64,000 nt of DNA from Marisa cornuarietis (Eukaryota > Mollusca > Gastropoda > Architaenioglossa > Ampullariidae): the NCBI GenBank assembly GCA_004794655.1, contig SMMW01000555.1, positions 2,790,001 through 2,854,000 on the forward strand, given 5' to 3'. The translations under genes and the position numbers were made by a program. Positions 12,280 through 22,800 of the stretch are shown here, in pieces. Position 1 is the stretch's first letter. Each line of letters begins with the position of its first letter. Under the pieces are notes generated by a model. The model was not told where the DNA came from. It saw only the letters and a list, made by a program, of their open reading frames with translations, and made no database searches.

Positions 12280-14569
12280 ATTAAAAAAGGATTTGATATT
12301 GCTTTCAGAAAAAATAAAAAATCACTAGAAACGCGGCTCATATCAAAAAACGAAATTAACAGTCACGCTTAAAAATATAGAAGCAAATACCAACAAATAA
12401 TAATTTAAAACGACAAACGATCAAAATACAGCATATACTAACCCTAGCTAACTTCTAGGCAGGCTTTCAGACAAAGAACGAATCATTAATGACAGTAACC
12501 TTCGCTAATGAGTCCAAGCAACTTAAAACAACAACGATGTAATAAGAACAAACGGAAATGATTAAAACACAAAGCCAAAAACAACTGCACCTATTCTAAA
12601 ATCCATAGACTGTACTAATTTAAATTTAAAGCAAAATTACCCAGAATATGTGTATTGTTTCCGTGAGATGTTAAAAAATATTAAATGTATTAAGCCTATA
12701 GTTCACAGTCTCATTTAAGCTTCTCTTGGCTTATGGATGTGACACACGTAAAAGAAGGGAAAGGTAGGGATGTGTGTTGTTTTTGCAGTTGTGTACAAGT
12801 TGTTTCTCTTTGCTTGGTATTATTTTTTACTTCCCTAAATTCTGTCATTTAGAAAGCAGCTATTGAAAAGTCTCTTAGAATGTCACGTTACTTGACAGTT
12901 TTTTCATCGTGTCTTTATTTCGATGGAGAAGTTTTGGGGCGTCTATTTAAAAAGGATAAAAACCTAAAATAAAGATAATAAATTAACATTTAGGCATTGA
13001 TTTTTAGAGGGAGACCACTCACTTGATCAAAAACAAATGGAAAGAAAACGCAATTTATTTCCCCTTATAAGAGCATTACCCACAACAGGTGAGACATGTC
13101 ACTGCAGGCTGTCTGGATGAAAATAGCTCGATCACATGCTTAGTTCCTGGAAGACCTCAAGTTTTTAAGAAAGAGAGACGTTGATAAGAAAATACTTTGC
13201 TAAACATGCACCCATGACAGTCGTCGGTTCTCACATTCGTTCAGTCGACAACGGCGAGTTTGGCCTTTAATTGGCCTTTTGAACAATTCTGACGCTCTTG
13301 TTGTCGATATGATTTTAAAATACTGTAGTATAATTAAATTTCGCATTTTCGCGTTTGAATGTCCAGAAGAGTAAATGCAGATATATTTGTTACAATGATA
13401 CTCCAGATCATATTTTAGGTTCTCTGTTGCGCAGCGTACCTCCTTAAATGACTCAAAAGTTTGGGGATACCTGACCCCAGGGATGGTTGATAAAAGAAAG
13501 CTTATAGGGAGAGGGGTGGGTGGGTGTGATGGACATCGCTGTATGAAAAATTCTGGTCCCGATATGTGTGATCTTCAGTTACCTTCTACGCAAAGACCGA
13601 TCGACGTAACTACAAGATTACTAATTATATATAACTTCCACCCTTTTTCCTGACAATTTAAAATAGGTAAAAATAATCTCAGCTTACATGCAATAAAACT
13701 TAGCTAATTGTTCTCTCATCTCATTATCAGCGAAACAAATTGCTCTCCTGCGTTATCATAGTTATCATATTTTAATGTAATATATCGGAGGTTAAAAATA
13801 TAAACTTCAGTTTTTGTTAATTTTAGGTCAGAAAGTCTTCAGTACGGCAATGTTACTGGGTGACATGACTATATACTCTTAATAAGAATCACTTACTAAT
13901 AATCGCCAGCTTTCGCACAGTACTCACCATGTCTAATGTTCTTTTAATTCTGTTCTTGTCGTGAAAAACGGGACTCAGATCAGCCTCGTCAAAGATAGGC
14001 GATATTGTAGGGATGCCATCCGCGACTGCTTCTAACATCTCGCTCCCTGAGTTATGGCGTCCGTCCAGCTCCCAGAATTCCTTACCACCTGCAGTGGCTG
14101 CATGTTTGCGGTACATCTTGATTTGAACCTTTTCGCCAACATCTTTGGCATACTCTTCTAGATCCTCACGGATTTGTGGGATGCCATCTGACGTAGCTTC
14201 ACCTGGTGGGATTTTCTCTAAGATGAACAGTCGTCGTCGAAAGATCGACTCTTGCAATTTCTCGAGCCCGAGTGCTGGTGTAATATTGCTTTCAGACTTG
14301 GCGAGAAGACTAAGGTGAAGCTTTTGAACTGATATGCACGACAGTACATAGCCTTTATTAGTGTCACTCTCGTGGGCAGGTGCTGCTTCGTTACTGCCAG
14401 ACGACGGCTCAATGACGATCAGTCTAGAGTAGTCAGAAAGGGGGGTCTCGGACCCTTTACCTTCTAGTAACGCAGCCTGTTCTGTAGCTTTAATGCTGCG
14501 TGAGATATCGCGGAGCCTAAAGTACACCGGCTTTTCTGTGAGACAAAGGTAGTACTTGTAACCAAACAT
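10000..14569 (-). CDS. CMPK2: UMP-CMP kinase 2, mitochondrial (five exons)
   Basis: Exons on the minus strand: 14569-13928, 12185-12047, 11693-11492, 10854-10624, 10123-10000; all introns are GT-AG and phases 0, 1, 2, 2 join without a break to give 445 aa (human CMPK2 is about 449). The enzyme phosphorylates dUMP, UMP, dCMP and CMP in mitochondria. The kinase half (from about residue 245) has the P-loop EGMDGAGKTT (255-264, split across exons 2 and 3), the DRHWHSSAAYGIA segment of the thymidylate-kinase fold, and the lid region RLARLNKRDGEKATLEEKN. Exon 1 codes the poorly conserved N-terminal domain. The start is the first ATG in frame; upstream codons to the previous stop contain no ATG. No strong mitochondrial presequence is evident. 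It is divergent from NARS1. Several microsatellites sit in its introns, one directly against the exon 2 acceptor. Confidence 0.94.
10151..10186. repeat. (AT)10(AG)8 microsatellite in CMPK2 intron 4
   Basis: Pure compound dinucleotide tract, 28 bp upstream (on the minus strand) of the exon 5 acceptor. On the transcript it reads as CT repeats and then AT repeats, so it may act as extended pyrimidine-rich sequence. Confidence 0.9.
11243..11274. repeat. (GGTC)8 tetranucleotide repeat in CMPK2 intron 3
   Basis: Eight perfect GGTC units. No function inferred; likely polymorphic. Confidence 0.9.
11889..11962. repeat. (TG)37 microsatellite in CMPK2 intron 2
   Basis: Seventy-four bases of uninterrupted TG within the 353-bp second intron, so it makes up a fifth of that intron. 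Apparent reading frames across it are artefacts. Confidence 0.97.
12191..12279. repeat. (ATG)n trinucleotide repeat against CMPK2 exon 2 acceptor
   Basis: Eighty-nine bases of pure ATG (CAT on the transcript), about 30 units, ending five bases from the acceptor TTTCAG of exon 2 (exon starts at 12185). The tract lies entirely in intron 1 and replaces the usual polypyrimidine tract. It contains no AG, so the AG exclusion zone before the acceptor is preserved. Confidence 0.96.
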
Positions 14570-14760
14570 TTTTGAAACGAACACTTGAAGACACACTGGC
14601 TATATAGTGTCCCACAACCCAGACAAACCACGAGCAAGTCTAGGCATGCGCGCCCGCGTGCATGAGCATGTTATAGATCGATCTATGTTTGTCCATGTGG
14701 AACCTGCCTTTAAAAAAAGTCTAGTCATCAAAGCTGTAAATATAGCTGTGACACCTGCCA

Positions 14761-14768
14761 TGACGTCA
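14761..14768. promoter_or_regulatory. Perfect CRE (TGACGTCA) upstream of CMPK2
   Basis: The palindrome TGACGTCA, the consensus site for CREB/ATF dimers, lies 192 bp upstream of the CMPK2 start codon. A specific 8-mer is expected by chance about once per 65 kb, so the location is suggestive but not proof. Confidence 0.45.
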
Positions 14769-14795
14769 TAGATACTACATCGACCGACTTTATTT

Positions 14796-14828
14796 TTAGT
14801 TTCGTTTCTTTCGTTTTTCTTTCTTTGG
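14796..14828 (-). promoter_or_regulatory. GAAA-repeat cluster resembling an IRF/ISRE element
   Basis: On the CMPK2 sense strand this reads as repeated GAAA units ending in AAACGAAACT. AAACGAAA fits the core AANNGAAA bound by interferon regulatory factors; spacing differs by one base from a canonical ISRE (GAAANNGAAACT). It lies about 230-260 bp upstream of the CMPK2 ATG. Vertebrate CMPK2 is interferon-inducible, and molluscs have IRF genes; regulation here is inference. Confidence 0.35.
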
Positions 14829-16265
14829 TTGTTTGAGTTTAATTACTTGGGACAGCAGCGAGATGGAATAGCATCAGACAAGTACGTGTAAGAGAGCGAG
14901 AGAAAGAAAATCGAAGGTGCAAGATGCCTGAAAGCAAATTCACTAACAGTCCAAAAGAGTGCACGATATTTATAAAAGAATTACAGAATTACATCGTATC
15001 ACAGCCACGGTGATGCACGATTTTATCTATTTTACCTACATCTGAAAGAAGTCCTTAACAACCGGGGAAAAAATAAGAGTGAACAAAACTTTTCATATAG
15101 TTCGAAGCAGCCTTTTTGGGCTGTTTTAGAACAAACGGCGCAAGTAAGTCAATAAAGAACTCTGAGTCTCCAAACTATACAATCATCAAACCAGAGATTT
15201 TATTTCTACTTACACGTCTGCCAAGATTACCCTATCTAATAATGAAGTCAAAGGTCAGAAGTCATAAAGTTTTTATAAGAAAGGGTGGAGAACTGATGAC
15301 GTGGTTGGGGAGCGCGGGAGTAGGGGTATCATATATCTTTATCGTGCGTTTACTAACCTGCAAGTTCTTGGGTTTGCAGGTGCGTTCGCACGCACTAATT
15401 ATGTGTATCCTTAAAGTGTTTCAAGTCCTAGAGACTTCAGGTTCTCCTACTGTGTCACGGAATGGCCAGACTTAGTAAAATCTGCATCGTTCTACCAGCT
15501 TCCCCATCCACCGACCCACCTACACATTGCCTCCAGAAACCATCTTTCCTACGCAACTTTCTAACTGCTCAATCGCTCACACGTCGATGAAGTGTCGCAA
15601 AAGTTTCTTTTTTCCTTCAGGAGATTCAAGTCGATCTTTAAACCTGCTTTAAATAGAATAACCACTTCTCTACCTGAAAATCTGGTGCATCTGGCTACAC
15701 CAGACCATGCCAAAATAATCCGAAAAATGGTTGTACGAGGCAGATGCAGAAAAACATTTTCTGTCTCTCCGTGTATATTTCTAGCAGGCATTTCTAGCAC
15801 ATCCGATGCCTTTCATCAGCGTTGTTATTCAGGTATAGCATCCAGAGAGAAGTACGTGCGTATGCTTTGAGATGAGATCTAGCCCCTTCACCTTCCTCGA
15901 TCGTTGTTGTAACGATAAGCGAGTTGTGACCGCTACATACATCGCTGTATAGGGCCTATACGTTGCGTGACCACGTCTCATGTTTTAGATGCCTGAGGCA
16001 CCGTACAGCATCAGTGAAAACCACACAGAAAATTAGTCTAAATCATGCGTATAGTTTACTTATTCTTTATTTTTAGTTCGAGAATATAAATATCAACATA
16101 AGAACTTGCGATCAAATCAGTGTGCTGTTACAGAAAAGTGTACAGATGATTTAAAGTGCAAAACTCGAGATGCCTGAATGTCGCCTTTCCGTCAGCTGTG
16201 GCCAGATGTCACCACATTACATCATTTACGACGCTGTGACTTATATAATTATATATATATATGAT

Positions 16266-16495
16266 TATAGGTCCGGTGGCGAAACGTTTAGCCATAGTCA
16301 ATCTCTCTCTAAAGTCTATGGTTTAGTGCCTGTCACCAATACACTGAGTGTTGGCTGTTCTCGGTTCAGCTCTCGTCTCGGGCACGCTGCTCTTTCTCTG
16401 CATCTGACATCTGTTTACAAGGCTGGCTACCTTAGCCTTAGTTACTGGCTCAGCGTAAAACACCAATTTCACCCTCTCCCCGTAACTTATGATGA
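16266..16495 (+). repeat. tRNA-like SINE, family 2, copy 1
   Basis: Contains a B-box-like GGTTCAGCTCTCG followed by TCTCGGGCACGCTG and a 'ttactggctcagcgtaaaa' segment. The same blocks in the same order recur at 60.64-60.77 kb, and a diverged relative lies at 61.05-61.24 kb. The element sits in the CMPK2-NARS1 intergenic region about 370 bp before the NARS1 start. Confidence 0.6.
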
Positions 16496-16867
16496 TGACA
16501 TGCCGAGTTCGCGAGCACTCGGTTCCTCACATATATAGTTCGTTACATTTTTAATTTACACTATGGGAACTGGAAAATAAATGAAACCAACCGTGTTTAT
16601 AATAAACATTGTACTCTTTTAACCATAAAATTAATGAATAGAACCCCAAACCAATATAAATTAATAATATAAATTTTATTAAACTATCTTTATGAGAATA
16701 TTTTAATGTATTGTTTATTTTTGTAGGTCGTTCTTTCCAGTCGTGCATAATTTTAAGAATAAGGTAGTTGTCCCCACGTTTCATCATCTATCCATTTGTT
16801 AGTTCTGAGAAATAGTATAAATTAACAGAGCGTAGTCGGTTTTGACTTGAATTGGCAGCGTCAGGGA

Positions 16868-19800
16868 ATGACTGAGATCCTGGAAGGAATGGATGCTCTG
16901 ACAGTGGGTAAGCTTCATTTGTTAAAGCGAAGAGTAGACAGACCGTCTGGGAAGAAAACTCTGTGAAGCCTAGTGTACGTGTGGGCTGGCTTCACAGAAA
17001 CTGGAAAAGGCGGTGCCTTGAAACAGATTTCAAAACAACATAGCCATCATTCGCTAATAATAATTTACATACGTATTTTACTGTAATTGTTACTAGTAAA
17101 AGGGAGTTTTCCAAGCTACATGTTTGCGACAGAATCATGAATATTTCATCTGTTGGCTGATTTCATAATCATTTCAGGCAAAAGAGGGAGGAGAGAGGAA
17201 TGCACATTTAGAGGTTTCTGTAATAGTAGACTGATATAGGTTCATTACATGTGTCGGTGACATCTGCAAAAGTAGGGACTTGAATGTGGAAAGTGTGAAT
17301 AGTGCAATAAAAAAGAGGAATATCTTGTTTTCAAGCTAAGGATGATGCATTGTCTTTTCTCAAATAGCAGAGATATACACATCGGAAGCAAAAGGGTGTG
17401 ATGAAAGTGGAGATGGTTCAAAACAGAAGCCTTTCAAAACTGTTTTACAGGTAAGCTGAGCTCAGCTACCCTGTCATGGCCTTTCTTGTAACTTCTTATA
17501 GCTTTCAACATTGGATGCAAGAACATTAAAATAGTTAGCCTAATGGTCAGCTTCAAATCAGAGAGTCTGGGCATAGAACATTCAGTGCCAGAAAATAATT
17601 ATTGCTGATGGACCTCATGTACTTAGGATAACTATTTTATTAAGAAGTCTGCAGCAGTGTTGCATGGAGCTGTTTCACATGACCTTATCAAAACATATAT
17701 GGAAGATAGCTAGTCACTAAAACGGTACTTAGGTGCTACCACTACAGTCATTATGATTCCTTTTGTTGAGTTTTTATATTTTAACACCGAAGTGACACAA
17801 AATAGTGTGTTTACCCCATCCTTACCGCCTTAAATTTCTTTTACTTTTACATGGAAATAAAAGCACCATTGATTCGATACTTGCAGACAAATCCAGGTAA
17901 TCAACTGAGTGTATGCTCAGTAGGCTGGCACTTGAAAGCAACTTTCATTATTTCCATTAAAATTAAAGTTAATAATTTTACTGATAGTGCCTAAATCTTA
18001 AATGTATTTTATCCTGGTTCAAAATGTGTTTTGATGTTCTTACTGACTCTCAGCATAGTTAAAGCTATCATAGTACAAAGTCAGTGACATAGGAAGATGC
18101 TTGGCTTTGAGGGGGCAAACTCCATGCTGACAGTGAATGATGTTCACATTCTTGCCTCCTCAGTATATCTTTCGAGATGACAGCTGCCCCCCTCCCGCTG
18201 GTTCCTACCCCACTGAAAGTTTTGTGTGTGCGGAAAATTGCCAGAGTGATATATTTTAGGTAATTCAACCTTAGACATTATAATTATTCAATAAAACATT
18301 CCCCAGAAATTGTAAATAAATGCGGTTTTATTTCACATGTGAAACAAAATTTTCTTCTGAATATCCTCTTTAAGATGTTTCATGCTTTGCTATACTTACT
18401 CTCTGTATATTGCAAAAAAGGGGCAGGTGCAGACTAGCTAAAGTGCACTATTATTGATAAACAATGAGATTAACATTAGATTAACTTTTCTATTAAAACA
18501 AACCAATCAGAACTTCTGCTTTAAACACTGAGCAATATAAAGCACTGAGACTGTTGGTCCTCCAGAAGGGTTATGACATTCCTTTGTATATAACATCCAC
18601 CTCAAAAGTTGATGGGTGAAACAGCGGAATAGATGATAGTTTATGGGTAATAAAACAGTATTTTATTTTTAAGTTTTGTATTGCTCTTATTAGATGTATA
18701 GTGGTATTTGAACAATTTTGTGATTTCATTTTAGGCTCTGCGTAAGGCAGCCAAAGAGCCATTTCCACCTATTTACGTTGATGGAAAAGAAAGAGAGGTA
18801 AGGGGGAAACACAAATTTACACACACAGATATGAAAAAAAAAATTTAATAGTAAATAACAGATTAAATACAGGATGTAAATTAACATTTAAATATGATAC
18901 ATCTGTATCCCAGTCTGCAATTTGTAGCAGCTCTTTAAGAAAGTAAGGGCTCGAACCACACAGCACAACACTAATGCCATAACACATTCATACTTGGCAC
19001 ACCTGACAGTCACTCGTATAATCAGACTTGCATATGATCTACATTTATTTGCACACGGTTGTTCAGATGCTGCACGACTGAAAAAAAACAATCAGTTGAT
19101 TCTGCGTGCAGGCACAAAGAATTAGTGCCCAGATGAAAGTTGATTAAATTCTCCTGGTAGGACATATCTACCATTGTGCCTGCAAACATAAATTTTTGCC
19201 TTTTACGCATTTTCACACTACTAACTTTTTTTCACTCTGTTAATATGAAAAGGCAATAATAATAACACTCAGTAAATGTGTGTGTGTGAATGCTTTATGT
19301 ACATATTGCAATATTTAATTATGAATGTTTGCAGGCACTCATCCATATAGATTATGCATGTCTTGTCACCTTTATCAACCATACTACCACAGCTGCTGGT
19401 CAAAGCTCATTGGCATGTAGGATTAGTGAACTTAACAAAGATATTTATGTCCTACAATGTATATCTCAGTGATTTTATATGTTCATTGCTTAGTGATTTT
19501 TATATGTTTGCTTATTTTGGATTTATCTGATTTCCATTTAAGTTTGATCTGGTGGCTAAATCTCAGCTGAAGAAAGTGCACAAAATATGGCAGAGAGAAC
19601 AGTATAAGAAAGTTGATGCTGAGGTGAAAGCTGTAAGTACCTGCTACCTATTTCTTCCTCTTTATTCCTATTATTTCAGCTTATGATTATCACATTTATA
19701 AAAAAAAAAATCCTCTTTCACACTTCACAAGCTTTTCAGTGAATTCTCAACTTCAGTGTCAGGATCTCTGATAGTGGCGGATTCGTTCTAAAGATTGTCA

Positions 19801-22800
19801 TGAGGACTCATCAGGGACATAAAGCTGTACATTTCCATCAGAACTTACTACATACGACACGAGGCGACATTTTTTTAATGTCAATGGCTTATAGTCATTT
19901 TGACATGGGGGGAGGGATAAATATACACAGTGATAATGCAAATCAGTATATTCTACAACAACAAGATTACATTTCCATGTTATATGTCTTTGGCCATCAG
20001 ACATTGAAGCTTAACACATGCACTCACACACACATATCCCACACTACTTGTCTTGCATGTGTCAACTCTATTGCTTTAAAAGTCAAATGGTCTCTGTTCT
20101 ACTTATTGATTCTAGTTCTTTTAATCTCATTTTATTTGCTTCGGCTATAAATTTCGCTAAGCATGTCAGTAACTCTTCATTAGTGAGTGATAGGTAAACC
20201 TCTATTCTTTGGATAGTACGTGATTGAAAGAGTTGGTTATTCTTTCGAAGAATTTCATAATGCGGGCATCTAAACAGAAAATGCTCTTCATCTTCTATGC
20301 TAGTTGTTCTACAAACTGGGCAACCTAAGTGAGCTTCCATAGAAGGTTCAAACCATCTTTTGTTCGCATTAAGGCCTAAGGTTCTTGTTCTAAGTCTAGC
20401 TAAAGCACTCCTGTTCCAATTATTGCTTAAGGTGGATAAATATTTTTCTGTCTGTAGATTATCTTTAAATGATAAGAACCACTCATATTTTGTGTCATTT
20501 TCCATGTTTGAGTGTCTATTTTGTTTAAAGGAGCATATAATACGGTCTTTGAATTCTGAAAGGAACATGTCTTCATCCCCCACCCCCTGGTTGACCCATA
20601 CTATCCCAAATCCATTTTCTGCTAGCACTTTCTTTATGTTAGATACCCAGTTTAGCTTTCCCGACTCATGCTGTTGGTAAAGCATTTCATAAGCTTGTTT
20701 ACAAAGTCTTGTTATAGGTAGCTTAAGGATGTGTAGCCAGAATTTTATACATTTCATATAAGTATCTATATACAGGGGATACCTACCCACTTCACTATAT
20801 ATAACCAAATTTGAGGAGTGCAGGGGAACATTTAAAAAACGCTTAATTGCAAATGTGTGTATTTTTTCTATAGGGTTATTCATAGCTAAGCCCCAGATTT
20901 CTGCAGCATATGTTAACACTGATTTTACCTGGGAGTCAAAGAGTTTCCAAAAAATGGATGGGGTATTTGAGTTCAGCTTTCTAAGGGCCCTAAGAATTTC
21001 TATGACACCTTTTTTTCCTTTCATACATAGCTCATTCCATGCTGCAGAAAAGTTGATCCTAGTGGAAAAGTATACCCCCAGATATTTGTAGGTATTTGTT
21101 ACTTTGACTTCTAGATTGCCATACATCCATTTCTCATTGGAGGAGAGGTAACCACCTTTCCTGAAAACCATAACATTAGTTTTATCCAAATTGACAGTCA
21201 ACTTCAGTCTATCTGCTTCTTGTTTCAGTAAATTTAGCTGGTTCTGTAAGCCAATAATTGTATCTGAAACAAGGGCCACATCATCTGCAAACAATAGTAC
21301 AAAAATTTCTACAGCATCAGGTATTAACTGGATCCCATGTTTACCTCCCTTGCTTATTTCTATTGCTAACTCATTGATAAAGAAGGAAAACATTAAAGGA
21401 CTGAGTAAACAGCCTTGCTTGACTCCTTGAGGACATTCAAACTCATCTGTAGTTACAAACTTATCTCTAACACATGCAAAGACTGATCTATATATTGCTC
21501 GCAAGGCCATATACATTCTACCATTCACCCCATTCTTTCTCAAAACACTCCAGAGTAGGTTTCTATTAACAGAGTCAAAAGCTCGCTTAAAATCTACAAA
21601 AGCAACATCTTCTTCTTTCTTAGTAAGTGTTTCTGGACTATAGCGAACAAGGTGAAGATATGGTCCATTGTACTATAGCCTTTTCTAAAGCCTGCCTGCT
21701 CTTCTGTAATCTTTTCTTCTGTTTCCGCCCATCTTGACAATCTCCTATTCAATATATCTGTGTAAATTTTACTAATAACACTCGTTAGTGCCACTCCTCT
21801 ATAGTTTCCTGGTTCATTTATGTTTCCTTTTTTATGTATTGGTACAATAATGGATTTGGACCATTCGCATGGGAAAGGGCCTTTCTCAAATCAAAATGTT
21901 GAACAGCTTTAGCAGGAAGTCAAGGACAGCTTCATTTGAGTTTTTTAACATTTCACTAATAATTTTGTCTGTACCTGCACTTTTTTCATTTTTTAAGTGC
22001 TTGATACTGTTCTTAACTTCCTCAAGGGTTATTGGGTCATTGAATAAACATTCTTCACCGGTCGATTCCTCCCATTCTTCATTTATATCTTCATTGGTAG
22101 ATAAATCAGGGGTATTAAAGATTTTGTAAAAATGAGTATGCCACTGCTTTTGATCTATCTCATTGTGAATACTTGTCTTTCTGTTTACTTCCTTGATTGT
22201 TGTCCTGAATAGTTTGGGATCATTTCATTTTATCTAACTGGGCTTCATTCCATTTTCTCTCTTTTTCCCTGATTAACCCAATATATTCTTTTCTACCTCT
22301 AACATATGTATCTTTGTACACAGTTTTAGTTTCCATAGTTTTTGCTCTTTGAAAACGTTTAAGAGATCGTCTGACTCTTTTCCTCATTTGCTGACATTCA
22401 ATATCAAACCATTTATTATATCTAGATCTTTTCCCTCCTACTTCTCTCAGCATGCTAGTAGCGGCTCCATGTAGCCCCTTGACTAAAGTGTCCAATGCAC
22501 AATCATTTGAGGCAAGTAACTGGTTAGCCTGGGTTAGACACTCGAACTTACTACATAGACAGCATATTATAAAATTATTTTTTTCATATAAAGTAAATGC
22601 AGGTTTGCATTAAATAGCTTTTATGTGACAGGCAGAGGATGCAGACAGGCGTGAAAAGAATCTGGAAGAAGCGAAAAAAATTGTCATTGAAATGGATAAC
22701 AGCCTACCGGCTGCAAAAAAGGTAGGTACAATATAATACAACTTTATTTATTTACAAGGGCGATTCCAGAACTAAAATGCTAGCGAACCTAGGAAAGTCG

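Larger units (their letters stand above)
14570..16867. other. Divergent CMPK2-NARS1 intergenic region
   Basis: Both genes read away from this 2.3-kb stretch. The half next to CMPK2 holds a TATATAG at about 14605-14611 (only about 40 bp before the CMPK2 ATG), a perfect CRE and a GAAA cluster. The half next to NARS1 holds a SINE. Short frames at 15.1-15.9 kb match nothing I recognise. Confidence 0.5.

Noticed and set aside
11597..12341. Reading frames with poly-TH, poly-VC or poly-Ser
   Set aside because: They are translations of the TG and ATG microsatellites; only the edges coincide with real CMPK2 exons.
14604..14612. TATATAG as the CMPK2 TATA box
   Set aside because: It lies only about 40 bp before the ATG, leaving almost no 5' UTR; it may be fortuitous.
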